In this document: piece by piece, positions 1-7,578 of the stretch
Layout of the letters: the number at the start of each line of letters is the position of its first letter
Numbering within the stretch: position 1 is the stretch's first letter
DNA from: JAAYZQ01 sp034428935
Lineage (GTDB): Bacteria > Chloroflexota > Anaerolineae > JAAYZQ01
DNA: 24,226 bases
Assembly: GCA_034428935.1 (NCBI GenBank)
Contig: DAOUHB010000172.1
Location: 1 to 24,226, forward strand
Direction of reading: 5' to 3'
Position numbers and translations under genes: made by a program
The notes under the pieces: model-generated
Database searches by the model: none
What the model saw: only the letters and a program-made list of their open reading frames with translations
Told to the model about the DNA's origin: nothing

Positions 1-1322
1 GGCCCGAAACGCTGCAAGAGCCTGTAGAGGCCGTCGACGCCCCAGTCGAGGGCCGCCGCGGGCACCCGCTCGTCGGCGGCGTGGACCATCTTCCAGAAGT
101 CCATGCCGGGCGGCAGCTTCATGGGCGTGAAGCCATAGGTCTGGATGCCGAGGCGCGAGAACCAGCGGGCGTCGGTGACGCCGGCGACGACCAGGGGGCT
201 GGGGGTGCCGCCGGGATCGAGCTCGCGCAGGATGGCGGCCAGGGTGTCGTACAGACCCATGTCGGCCGCCTTCGGACCGGGCTCGTAGCAGGTCACCTCC
301 AGATCCACGTCGTCGCCCAGGAGCTGGCCCAGCTCGGCCAGCATGACCTCGGGCGTGAAGCCGGGCAGCAGGCGGCCGTCGAGGGCGACGCTCACCTCGC
401 AGGGGATGACGTTCAGGCTGTCGCTGCCCCGCAGCCCCGTCGGGCTGACGGTGTTGTGCAGCAGCGGGTCGAGGGTCGAGGACAGGGGGCCCAGGAGGTC
501 CAGCACCCGGTCGGTGAGGGCCGGGCGGAGGAGCAGCCGCAGCACCGCACCCTGGGGAAAGGGCAGCGCCGTGGCGATGGTCTCGATCATCTGCCGGGTC
601 TCGGGCGTGACGTGTACGGGCAGGCGGCGGCGGTCCAGGACCTGCAACAGGCGGGCCAGTTTGGACATGGCCCCGCCCCGGATGGGAACGGCGCCGTGCC
701 CTGCAGGGCCGCGGACGGTGGCCCGCAGGGAGCAGGTCTGCTTCTCGGCGACCATGATGGGATAGATGCGGCGGCCGGCCAGGTGCACGGTAAAGCCGCC
801 GGCCTCGCCGATGGCGTAGCGGATGCCGTCGAACAGCGAGGCATGCTCCTGCACCAGGTAGCCGGCGCCATACTGGCCCAGGGCCTCCTCGTCGCTGAGG
901 AGGGCCAGGAGGACGTCGCCGGGCGGTTCGAGGTCCTCGGCGCGGGCCCGCAGCAGGGTGGCGATCATCATGGCCAGCTCGCCCTTCATGTCCAGGGCGC
1001 CGCGCCCCCACACCCAGCCGTCCACCAGCCGGCCCTCGAAGGGCGGGTGGGTCCACGCCTGGCCCACGGTGGGCACCACGTCGACGTGGCCGTACATGAG
1101 CAGCGGCGGGGCCTGCCCGCGGCCGGGCAGCCTGGCGATGAGGTTGGGCCGCGCCTCGTCGCGGGCCAGGATCGTCGTCTCGATGCCTGCCCCGCGCAGC
1201 AGGTTGTCCACGTGGGCGATGCACGGGGCTTCGTTTCCGGGGGGATTGGTGGTGTCAAAGCGGATGAGCTCTTGCAAGAGCTCGGCCGGGCGCTGCCAGA
1301 TCGTCGTTCTCTCAAGGCTCAT
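1..1322 (-). CDS. M20-family metallopeptidase (ArgE/DapE-like), 3' end outside window
   Basis: About 440 residues are visible and the frame is open to the left edge. The protein reads as an M20 zinc hydrolase that removes acyl or aminoacyl groups from small substrates in the cytoplasm. Visible family motifs are MYGHVDVVP (metal ligand H79, D81), WGRGALDMKG (bridging D111), and SDEEALG (catalytic and ligand acids E145/E146). A GHGAVPIRGG segment follows in the dimerisation domain, then TDARWF and a late VHAADE histidine. The start is ATG at 1322 with GAGGAGG placed 6 bases upstream. It is the last visible gene of a same-strand group behind the two helix-hairpin-helix genes, 143 bases after the membrane one, and I saw no promoter of its own. 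The family covers acetylornithine and succinyl-diaminopimelate deacylases, carboxypeptidases and dipeptidases; the exact substrate cannot be read here. Confidence 0.9.
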   Translation of the reverse strand, partial: MSLERTTIWQRPAELLQELIRFDTTNPPGNEAPCIAHVDNLLRGAGIETTILARDEARPNLIARLPGRGQAPPLLMYGHVDVVPTVGQAWTHPPFEGRLVDGWVWGRGALDMKGELAMMIATLLRARAEDLEPPGDVLLALLSDEEALGQYGAGYLVQEHASLFDGIRYAIGEAGGFTVHLAGRRIYPIMVAEKQTCSLRATVRGPAGHGAVPIRGGAMSKLARLLQVLDRRRLPVHVTPETRQMIETIATALPFPQGAVLRLLLRPALTDRVLDLLGPLSSTLDPLLHNTVSPTGLRGSDSLNVIPCEVSVALDGRLLPGFTPEVMLAELGQLLGDDVDLEVTCYEPGPKAADMGLYDTLAAILRELDPGGTPSPLVVAGVTDARWFSRLGIQTYGFTPMKLPPGMDFWKMVHAADERVPAAALDWGVDGLYRLLQRFG

Positions 1323-1465
1323 CGCAGCCTCCTCGCCGCCGGTGGCGCGCAGCGGCCGGCATGCAGGGGCAGCGGAGGGCCGCCGGCCGGGCCACACTCG
1401 AGATCAGCGCGGCCCGGCCGGGCAGCCATCCGCTGCGCGTATGCGGGTTGGGGAGCCGGCTTGCC

Positions 1466-2062
1466 TCAGGCGTGCCGGCCGCCTTTGAGCTCCTGCTGCA
1501 TCCGGGTCAGGGCCTCCCACTCGCCCGCGGCCGCCAGCCGGGCCTGCTCGGGCCAGGTGGTGGGATCTGCCAGGCGCAACAGGTTCGGATCCCGGTCGCG
1601 GAGGATCTCCCTCAGGCGCTCGGGTTCCAGGGACGCGAGTTGGGCAAAGGTGTAGACGCCCGAGTCGCGGAGGACGGCGGCGACCTTGGGGCCGATGCCC
1701 TCGATGGTCTCCAGGTTCTCGACCGGCGGCTGTTCCACGGCGGCCGTGGGCGCCTCGGGCTCGATCTCGGTTTTCTCTGCTTTCAGCTCCGGCATGCCCG
1801 CGCCCTCGGGTGAGGCGGCGGAGCCGGGGACGGGGACAAGCGCCGGGGGCTCGCTCCTCGTGGGCGGCCCGGGTATTTCTTCTTCGGCAGGGCTGCGCAA
1901 CCACCACCACAGCATGAAGGCGACAAAGGCGGCCAGGATGATAAAGACGACGATCCACAGCCACCAGGGGTTGCCTTCCGCCTGTGCGGACGCCGGGCTG
2001 GCGAACCGGGAGGCGAGCCCGCTGACGACGGGGGCTGACAACAGGCTGGACGGGAGCAACAT
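1466..2062 (-). CDS. Membrane-anchored helix-hairpin-helix protein
   Basis: 198 residues. One strong membrane segment lies at about residues 33-54, after a short Ala/Ser-rich N-terminus that might be part of a signal sequence. A Pro/Glu-rich linker covers about 58-117. A helix-hairpin-helix unit begins with IEGIGPKVA at about 120-128 and ends in the characteristic WPEQARLAA stretch (about 170-178). That C-terminal block is a known module, also found fused to other proteins and often labelled 'predicted flap endonuclease-like 5' nuclease', although no nuclease residues are evident here. The orientation with the HhH domain in the cytoplasm is inferred. The start codon lies 7 bases after the stop of the DUF4332 gene, so the two are probably cotranscribed and coupled. 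There is no strong ribosome site of its own. Function is unknown; DNA or protein binding at the membrane is a guess. Confidence 0.8.
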   Translation of the reverse strand: MLLPSSLLSAPVVSGLASRFASPASAQAEGNPWWLWIVVFIILAAFVAFMLWWWLRSPAEEEIPGPPTRSEPPALVPVPGSAASPEGAGMPELKAEKTEIEPEAPTAAVEQPPVENLETIEGIGPKVAAVLRDSGVYTFAQLASLEPERLREILRDRDPNLLRLADPTTWPEQARLAAAGEWEALTRMQQELKGGRHA

Positions 2063-2069
2063 GGCCCTG

Positions 2070-2474
2070 CTAGTACTGGACGATGCGCGGCAGGGACTGC
2101 GCCTGCTCGATCCAGCTCGTGACCTGGGTCAGCGTGGGCACCCGGCGAACCAGCTTTTTCTGGCCATTGATCTCGAGGATCTTGGCCAGGAGGTTCGCGG
2201 GATTGCGCTGGGCCAGCTCGGGCACCGTGTCTACCCCGGCCTCTTCCAGGAGGTCCGAATACTCTTCGCCGACGCCCTTGATGCGAAACAGGTCGGCGAG
2301 GTTGATCCACTCCAGGATCAGCTTGCTGCTGACGTTGGCAGACGCGGCGATCTCTTCGCGGCCTGCGGGTGTGGCTCCCTTTTCCAGGAGCGCCTCCAGG
2401 GTGGGCACGCCTGCGTTCTTGAGTTTGTTGGCATAGATGTCGGCGATTCCTTCGATGGCTGTCAGCTTGGTCAT
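2070..2474 (-). CDS. DUF4332-type helix-hairpin-helix protein
   Basis: 134 residues, soluble, with no membrane segment. Two related helix-hairpin-helix units are visible: IEGIADIYANKLKNAG (about 7-22) and IKGVGEEYSDLLEEAG (about 65-80). Each is followed by a 'xxTxxEL/ALL' helix. This matches the DUF4332 layout, a family common in Cyanobacteria and Chloroflexota with no established role. I chose ATG at 2474 rather than the upstream frame start at 2549 because AAGGAAAGGAGAAAGG lies directly before it, and because the longer form would begin upstream of the predicted transcript start (-10 box at 2538-2543). It is the first gene of the leftward group with the membrane HhH protein and the M20 peptidase. 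Confidence 0.85.
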   Translation of the reverse strand: MTKLTAIEGIADIYANKLKNAGVPTLEALLEKGATPAGREEIAASANVSSKLILEWINLADLFRIKGVGEEYSDLLEEAGVDTVPELAQRNPANLLAKILEINGQKKLVRRVPTLTQVTSWIEQAQSLPRIVQY

Positions 2475-2537
2475 GGCCTTTCTCCTTTCCTTGGTTAGGG
2501 CTCGAAACGTCTCTATTCCGAATGGGCAACTGAACTC

Positions 2538-2565
2538 ATTATACCCCATTGCCGCGCTAGCGCAA
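2538..2565 (-). promoter_or_regulatory. Promoter of the DUF4332 gene
   Basis: On the minus strand TTGCGC (2560-2565) is followed after 16 bases by a perfect TATAAT (2538-2543). The ATG lies about 64 bases downstream of the -10 box. A 10-bp palindrome GCGCTAGCGC (2554-2563) overlaps the -35 box and could bind a regulator, or could be chance in GC-rich DNA. Confidence 0.7.
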
Positions 2566-2579
2566 GTTTGCGGGGCAGC

Positions 2580-4391
2580 CTATAGGGCGCAGAATTCCTC
2601 GATTCGCTCCTCCACGATGCGCAGGCTGCCCTCCCAGAAGGGGCGCGTGGTGATGTCGATGCCAAAGCGGGCGGCCAGGTCGGCGGCCGAGCCCTCGCCG
2701 CTCTCGCGCAGGAGCTGCCGGTACTGGGGCAGGAAGGCCTCGCCCCGTTCCTGGTACACGCGGTACAGGCCCAGGCCAAAGAGCAGTCCGAAGGCGTAGG
2801 GATAGTTGTAGTAGGAACGGATCGGAATGTAGTAATGGGGCTTCCAGGCCCACATGTAGGGGTGCAGGTGCGCGCCGTCCAGGCCGTCGCCGTAGGTGGC
2901 TCGCTGGGCGCTGAGCATGACGGCGCAGAGATCGTCGGCCGACAGCTCGGCCTCGGCGCGGCGCCGGAAAACCTCCTGCTCGAAGAGAAAGCGCGAGTAG
3001 ATGTCGACGATGACCTGGCTGGAATTCACCAGGAAGGCCTCGAGGATGGCCAGCTTTTCCTGGGGGTCGGACGAGCGCGCGAGCATGGCGTTGGTGACGA
3101 TGGTCTCGTTCATGATGGAGGCCGTCTCGGCCAGGGTCATGGGCCTTTGCCTCTGGAGCATCGTCTTGCCGGCCTGGCACTCGTTGTGGTAGGCGTGTCC
3201 CAGCTCGTGGGCCAGGGTCATCACGCCGTCGAGGGTGCCGTCAAAGTTGGCGAACACCCGCGATTCGTCCACGGCGGGCAGGGGCATGCAAAAGGCCCCG
3301 CCCCGCTTGCCATCCCGCGGCTCGGCGTCGATCCAGCGCTCGTCAAAGGCGCGCCGGCCAAAGGCTTCCAGCTCCGGAGAGAAGGAGGCGAACTGCTCCA
3401 GGACAAAATCCTGGACCTGCTGCCAGCTCAGCTTCTCGGCGGATCGGCCCACGGGCGCATAGAGATCCCACCAGGGCAGGGCCTCTTTGCCCAGGAGGGA
3501 GGCCTTGCGGCGAAAGTAGCGGCGAAAGGCGGGCAGCGAGTCGCGCATGGCGCCCAGCATGGCCTCCAGCGTCTGCCGGTCGATGCGCTCCTGGTCCAGG
3601 CTCTGGTGCAGCGAATCCTCGCGACCCCGGCGCCGGTCGAGCGTGCCGACGGCGCCCTTGACGCCGTTGAGGCAGGCAGCCAGGGGCTCGCGCACGCGTT
3701 CCCAGGCGGCCACCTCGACCTCGTAGGCCTGGCGGCGTACCTCCTCGTCGGGATCGTTGCGCAGGTTTTGCAGGACGGTGATGGGCAGCTCCTGCACCTC
3801 TTCCTCGCGCCGGAAGGCCACCTTGAGCTGCGAAGCCACCACTCCCTGAAGGTTCTGCCAGGCCTTGGCCCCACTGAGCGACAGCTCGGCCGCCAGGGTC
3901 TCTTCCGCCTCGCTCATCATGTAGCGGCTCTGTTCCGCCTCCTCTTGCAGGTAAAAGCGGTGGTCGTGGGCGGGGCCGGGCAGGGCCAGGGCCGCTTCGA
4001 AACGCTCCCGCTCCCCGGCGGCGGTGCCCAGCCAACCGCGAAAGAGAACCTGCTGGCGCAGGCTGCGCACCAGCATGGCGTCGATCTCGGACAGCAAGCG
4101 GCGGGCTTGCTGGTTATAGGAGTTGGTCGAGACCTCGGCCCAGACATAGTTGCGCAGCGTCTGCGAGTGGCGGAGCATGGCGTTCATCCCTTCCAGGTAC
4201 CCGCCGGCCGTGCCGGCCAGGGCCTCGGCGGTAGCCGGGACGGGGCCGCCCGGGCCGACCTGGTGGCTCTCCAGGTAGGCGTCGACGGTGTCGAGCAGGC
4301 GCCCGAGCTGTGCCATGCCTTCACGAAACTCGGGCGAGTCCAGGCCCGGGTAGACGTTGGACAGGTCCCAATGCGGCAGCTTTTCGGTCAC
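2580..4391 (-). CDS. pepF: Oligoendopeptidase F (M3 family)
   Basis: 603 residues, the usual length for this family. It is a cytoplasmic zinc peptidase that cuts short peptides. The zinc site HELGHAYH begins at residue 395 (H395, E396, H399), and a downstream ETASIMNET segment supplies the third ligand glutamate. The C-terminal region contains the aromatic stretch HYYIPIRSYYNYPYAFG typical of PepF. The open frame runs far upstream, to 5027, but that part lies antisense-frame inside the dehydrogenase gene. The real start is a GTG at 4391 with GGAAAGGAA placed 7 bases before it; family alignment also begins at LPHWDLSNVYPGL. It sits 23 bases after the dehydrogenase stop and shares its promoter. 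The stop is close to the promoter of the next gene, and I see no clear terminator between them. Confidence 0.95.
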   Translation of the reverse strand: MTEKLPHWDLSNVYPGLDSPEFREGMAQLGRLLDTVDAYLESHQVGPGGPVPATAEALAGTAGGYLEGMNAMLRHSQTLRNYVWAEVSTNSYNQQARRLLSEIDAMLVRSLRQQVLFRGWLGTAAGERERFEAALALPGPAHDHRFYLQEEAEQSRYMMSEAEETLAAELSLSGAKAWQNLQGVVASQLKVAFRREEEVQELPITVLQNLRNDPDEEVRRQAYEVEVAAWERVREPLAACLNGVKGAVGTLDRRRGREDSLHQSLDQERIDRQTLEAMLGAMRDSLPAFRRYFRRKASLLGKEALPWWDLYAPVGRSAEKLSWQQVQDFVLEQFASFSPELEAFGRRAFDERWIDAEPRDGKRGGAFCMPLPAVDESRVFANFDGTLDGVMTLAHELGHAYHNECQAGKTMLQRQRPMTLAETASIMNETIVTNAMLARSSDPQEKLAILEAFLVNSSQVIVDIYSRFLFEQEVFRRRAEAELSADDLCAVMLSAQRATYGDGLDGAHLHPYMWAWKPHYYIPIRSYYNYPYAFGLLFGLGLYRVYQERGEAFLPQYRQLLRESGEGSAADLAARFGIDITTRPFWEGSLRIVEERIEEFCAL

Positions 4392-4414
4392 GATGTGTTC
4401 CTTTCCGGCGTTTG

Positions 4415-5434
4415 TCAATATCCTTGTTTCTTGTCCAGGGCATTGAGCAGGGGCTCGCCCTCCAGGTAGCGCGCCAGGTTGCCGGCAAAGAGTGCGGCAG
4501 CCCGCTCGTCGTAGCGAGGGGTAAAGCCGGCGACGTGAGGCGAGATGAGGGCATCCTCCATGTCCCAGAGGGGGCTCTCGGCGGGCAGTGGCTCCTCCTC
4601 GAACACGTCCAGGCCGGCGCCGCCGATCCATCGCTCCCTCAGGGCGCGCGCCAGGGCCGCCTCGTCGACGATGGCCCCCCGGGCAATGTTGACCAGGTAG
4701 GCCGTGGGCTTCATGGCCCGCAGCTCGGCCTCGCCGATAGCGTGGGTGGTGGCAGGCGTCAGGGGCAGGGCCACGACCACGTAATCGCACTGGGGCAGGA
4801 TCTCGGCCATCTCTTCCGTCCGGTAGATCCGTTCCGGGATCTTGCCCTCGGGGTCGCCGATGCCCTCTTGCAGGTATCCGCCGTCGGCCCGCTTGCCCGA
4901 GCGGCTCAGGGCCAGGACGCGCATGCCAAAGGCCTGGGCCAGGCGCGCCACTTCGCGGCCGATGCTGCCATAGCCCAGGATGCCGATGGTGCTGCCCCGC
5001 AGCTCGGGGCGCGCATAGGTGGCCCACCGGCCCGCGGGCCAGCGATGGTCGCGCTGGCAGCTCGTCCAGAGGGGTACCCGCCAGCGGTAGGCCAGGATGG
5101 AGGCCATGACGTACTCGGCGATGGGGACGGCGTGGATGCCGCTGGTGGTGGTGACCGCCACGTCGCCCTCCATGAGGGGGTGGCCCTCCAGATGGTCGGC
5201 GCCGGCGCTGTGGAGCTGGACCCAGCTCAGCCCGGGCGCCAGCGATAGGAGGTCGTCGGGCATGTTCAGCCCGTACAGGACCTCGACGTCAGGATGGTTT
5301 TTGAGGGCGGCTGCCACCTCGGCGGCGTTGTGGCACGTTTCCTGCTCGACGCGCAGGCGGGGCGAGACTGCCCGCAGTTGCGCCAGCAGGTTGTCGCTGA
5401 AGCGCATGGTACACAGCACCTGAATCGGTTCCAT
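4415..5434 (-). CDS. D-2-hydroxyacid dehydrogenase (NAD(P)-dependent)
   Basis: 339 residues. It oxidises or reduces a D-2-hydroxyacid/2-oxoacid pair in the cytoplasm. The nucleotide-binding loop is GILGYGSIG (GxGxxG at 154-159). The catalytic set is present: Arg252 in NIARG, Glu281 in FEEEP and His300 in ISPHVAG. The substrate loop reads LHSAGADHL, as in glyoxylate/hydroxypyruvate reductase-like members, and not the Lys-containing loop of phosphite dehydrogenase. Start ATG at 5434 has AAGGAG about 7 bases upstream. It is the first gene of an operon with pepF and is divergent from the PhnCDE-type transporter. The substrate cannot be fixed from sequence; 2-ketoacid or hydroxypyruvate reduction is plausible. 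Confidence 0.92.
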   Translation of the reverse strand: MEPIQVLCTMRFSDNLLAQLRAVSPRLRVEQETCHNAAEVAAALKNHPDVEVLYGLNMPDDLLSLAPGLSWVQLHSAGADHLEGHPLMEGDVAVTTTSGIHAVPIAEYVMASILAYRWRVPLWTSCQRDHRWPAGRWATYARPELRGSTIGILGYGSIGREVARLAQAFGMRVLALSRSGKRADGGYLQEGIGDPEGKIPERIYRTEEMAEILPQCDYVVVALPLTPATTHAIGEAELRAMKPTAYLVNIARGAIVDEAALARALRERWIGGAGLDVFEEEPLPAESPLWDMEDALISPHVAGFTPRYDERAAALFAGNLARYLEGEPLLNALDKKQGY

Positions 5435-5510
5435 AAACGTTCTCCTTCAGGCAAGTGGTCCCCCCGAACCTTCGAGCCGGCCCGGCGGCCGGCCTGGAGA
5501 GGTGCTGTCC

Positions 5511-5539
5511 ATTATACCACAGTGCCGCTGGCACACCAA
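5511..5539 (-). promoter_or_regulatory. Promoter of the dehydrogenase-pepF operon
   Basis: Minus strand: TTGGTG (5534-5539), a 17-base spacer, and perfect TATAAT (5511-5516). The gene starts about 77 bases downstream. It is back to back with the transporter promoter, leaving about 31 bases between the two -35 boxes, so one regulator could act on both. Confidence 0.75.
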
Positions 5540-5570
5540 GAGAATGGGGCCGAGAAGTAAACAGAAAGAC

Positions 5571-5599
5571 TTGCAAAAATGGGCCGTTTCTGCTATCAT
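5571..5599 (+). promoter_or_regulatory. Promoter of the PhnDCE-type transporter operon
   Basis: TTGCAA (5571-5576), a 17-base spacer, and TATCAT (5594-5599). Transcription should begin near 5605-5607, giving a leader of roughly 118 bases before the ATG at 5724. Confidence 0.7.
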
Positions 5600-5605
5600 A
5601 CTTCC

Positions 5606-5723
5606 GTGGCTCATTGCTTGAGGCCTGCCTTCGGCCAGGTGAAGACTTGGCGTCCAAGTCTCCCACGGGCACCGTCGCGTGCCGGCACAATCCCTTCGTG
5701 AATCAAGAAAAGAGGAGGAAAGA
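5606..5723 (+). promoter_or_regulatory. Structured 5' leader of the transporter operon (possible cis-regulatory RNA)
   Basis: The leader holds several consecutive hairpins. These are CTCA/TGAG (5610-5613 with 5619-5622), CCTGCC paired with GG-CAGG around a TTC loop with one bulged C (5624-5639), an 8-bp perfect hairpin AGACTTGG/CCAAGTCT (5643-5661), and GGCAC/GTGCC (5668-5683). CCGTGG (5604-5609) can pair with CCACGG (5663-5668) and close the first three into a multibranch structure, but its 5' arm straddles the predicted start point. The unpaired stretch before the ATG carries the AGGAGGAA ribosome site. I do not recognise a known riboswitch consensus. Confidence 0.4.
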
Positions 5724-6716
5724 ATGAGAAAACCGGGTGTTGGTTTGCTATTGAGCATGGCGCTCGTCGTCATGCTGCTGGTCACCGCTTGCGGTGCGAC
5801 CGAGGCCCCACCGGCCGCGGAGCCCACCGCCGCTGTCGAGCCCAGCCCGACGGCGGAGGCGGTTGCCCCAACCGAGGCGGCGCCCGAGGCCGAGACTGAC
5901 CTGGGCACCGAGGCGAATCCCATCGTCATGTCGTTCGTGCCCTCGGGCGACACGCAAGAGATCATTGCCAGCGGCGACGAGATCGCCGCGGCCATCTCGG
6001 AGGCGACGGGCCTGGTCATCGAGGCCAACGTCGGCACCGACTTTGCGGCCGTGCGGGAGGCCATGTGCGCCGCGCAGGCCCACATCGGCTGGCTGAACAC
6101 CTTTAACTATGTCCTGGCCAACGAGGTGTGCGGCGTGGACGTGGGCCTGGTCACTGAACGGTTCGGCCTGAGCACCTACCAGGGCCAGTTCATCGTCCGG
6201 GCCGACAGCGGCATCGAGACGCTGCAGGACCTGGAGGGCAAGGTGATGTGCTGGGTCGATCCCAACTCCACCTCGGGCTATATCATCCCGCGCATCACCC
6301 TGGCGGCCGAGGGCATCGACCCCGACACGGCCTTTTCCCGTACCCTGGAAGCCGGCTCCCACAACAACGTCGTCATCCAGGTGTACAACGGCGAGTGTGA
6401 TGCCGGCGTCACCTACGTGGACGCCCGCAGCGCCGTCGAGGCCGACTTTCCCGACGTGAACGAGCAGGTCGTCATCCTGGCGACCACGGGCGACATCCCG
6501 AACGACAGCGTGTCGTTCATCGAGGAGTTCCCTGCCGACATGCGCCAGCAGATCGTGGACGCCCTGCTGGAGTTTGCCTCCACCGAAGAGGGAGTGGCAG
6601 CCCTGGAGAACCTCTATTCCATCAGCGGGCTGCAGTCGGCCGAGGACTCGTTCTACGACGCGTTCCGCGCCGACCTGAGCCGGGCCGGCCTCGACATCGA
6701 GGAGTTGGCCGAATAG
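5724..6716 (+). CDS. phnD: Phosphate/phosphonate-type ABC transporter substrate-binding lipoprotein (PhnD-like)
   Basis: 330 residues. An N-terminal lipoprotein signal ends in LLVTAC, so Cys23 would be lipidated and the protein held on the outside of the membrane. A low-complexity Ala/Pro/Glu/Thr linker (about 24-62) follows, then a type-2 periplasmic-binding fold. PhnD-family features are NPIVMSFVPSGD (65-76), GWLNTFNYVLA (122-132) and DPNSTSGYIIPR (179-190); the STSG turn is the usual oxyanion-binding site. Cysteines 115, 136, 176 and 225 may form disulfides. ATG at 5724 was chosen because AGGAGGAA precedes it and the signal peptide starts there. It is followed by genes for the matching ATPase and permease. 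The ligand may be phosphate, phosphite, a phosphonate or another small anion; the symbol names the family, not a proven substrate. Confidence 0.9.
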   Translation: MRKPGVGLLLSMALVVMLLVTACGATEAPPAAEPTAAVEPSPTAEAVAPTEAAPEAETDLGTEANPIVMSFVPSGDTQEIIASGDEIAAAISEATGLVIEANVGTDFAAVREAMCAAQAHIGWLNTFNYVLANEVCGVDVGLVTERFGLSTYQGQFIVRADSGIETLQDLEGKVMCWVDPNSTSGYIIPRITLAAEGIDPDTAFSRTLEAGSHNNVVIQVYNGECDAGVTYVDARSAVEADFPDVNEQVVILATTGDIPNDSVSFIEEFPADMRQQIVDALLEFASTEEGVAALENLYSISGLQSAEDSFYDAFRADLSRAGLDIEELAE

Positions 6717-6730
6717 CCTCACGCGAGAAG

Positions 6731-6762
6731 GGGGGAGAGAGGGACACCTCTCTCCCTCTTTT
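6731..6762 (+). terminator. Intercistronic terminator/attenuator after the binding-protein gene
   Basis: Perfect 10-bp stem GGGAGAGAGG (6733-6742) / CCTCTCTCCC (6747-6756) with a GACA loop, followed by TCTTTT. The stem can be lengthened by a G-U and a G-C pair. It lies between the binding-protein and ATPase genes, where partial termination would give more binding protein than ATPase and permease. Confidence 0.7.
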
Positions 6763-6783
6763 ACAACCCCGGGGAGGGATGCA

Positions 6784-7563
6784 TTGCTGCAGGTAGAGAA
6801 CCTCACGAAGGTCTTTCCCGACGGCACCGTGGCCCTGAAAAACGTCAGCTTCCAGGTCGAGGAGGGCGAGTTCCTGGCCGTCATCGGCCTGTCGGGCTCG
6901 GGCAAGTCCACGCTCCTGCGCTGTATCAACCGCCTCATCGACCCTACGGAGGGACGCGTCATCTGGGATGGGGTGGACGTGACGGCCGCGCGCGGCAAGG
7001 AGCTGCGCCGCATCCGCCGCAAGATCGGGATGATCTTTCAGCAATTCAACCTGGTGAAGCGAAGCAGCGTCATGACCAACGTGCTCTCGGGCCGGCTGGG
7101 GTACGCCGACCCCCGGCTGAGCCTCGTCGGGCGGTTCACCGCCGAGGAGCGGCGCATGGCCCGCCGGGCGCTGGAGCGCGTGGGAATCGAGGAAAAGGCC
7201 GATAACCGGGCGGACCAGCTCTCGGGCGGCCAGCAGCAGCGGGTGGGCATTGCCCGGGCGCTGATGCAAGAGCCCCGCCTGATGCTGGCCGACGAGCCCG
7301 TGGCCAGCCTGGACCCGGTGTTGGCCCACTCTATCCTCCAGTACCTGGAGCTGCTGAACCGCCAGGACGGCATTACCGTCCTGTGCAGCCTGCACTTTCT
7401 CGACCTGGTGCATCGCTATGCCACGCGCGTCATCGGGCTGAAGGCCGGCGAGCTGGTGTTTGACGGGCAGCCCGCGGAGCTGACCCGGGAGCGGTTCAAG
7501 GAGGTGTACGGAGAAGAGGCCGAGGTGGTCTCGGTCGGTGGCATGGATGCGGACCTGGGATAG
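6784..7563 (+). CDS. phnC: Phosphonate-type ABC transporter ATP-binding protein (PhnC-like)
   Basis: 259 residues. It is the cytoplasmic ATPase that drives import. Walker A GLSGSGKS (35-42), a Q-loop in MIFQQFNLVKR, signature LSGGQQQRVGIARAL (from about 146), Walker B LMLADEP (from about 166), and an H-loop region in CSLHFLDL are all present. The segment FNLVKRSSVMTNVLSGRLG is typical of the PhnC branch. The likely start is TTG at 6784, with GGGGAGGG just upstream; an ATG at 6779 is out of frame. It lies between the binding protein and the permease, so it belongs to one importer. The stop codon is 15 bases before the preferred permease start. Confidence 0.93.
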   Translation: MLQVENLTKVFPDGTVALKNVSFQVEEGEFLAVIGLSGSGKSTLLRCINRLIDPTEGRVIWDGVDVTAARGKELRRIRRKIGMIFQQFNLVKRSSVMTNVLSGRLGYADPRLSLVGRFTAEERRMARRALERVGIEEKADNRADQLSGGQQQRVGIARALMQEPRLMLADEPVASLDPVLAHSILQYLELLNRQDGITVLCSLHFLDLVHRYATRVIGLKAGELVFDGQPAELTRERFKEVYGEEAEVVSVGGMDADLG

Positions 7564-7578
7564 GTGGGGCGGAATCCC

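Noticed and set aside
81..1655. 524-codon open frame on the plus strand
   Set aside because: Antisense to the M20 peptidase, whose motifs are all on the minus strand; composition is typical of a shadow frame.
2835..4469. 544-codon open frame on the plus strand
   Set aside because: Antisense to pepF with its intact HELGH motif; no recognisable domain.
4392..5027. N-terminal extension of PepF giving an 815-residue protein
   Set aside because: The extra part overlaps the dehydrogenase gene in another frame and does not look like protein of the family; a GTG with a good ribosome site at 4391 matches the normal PepF start.
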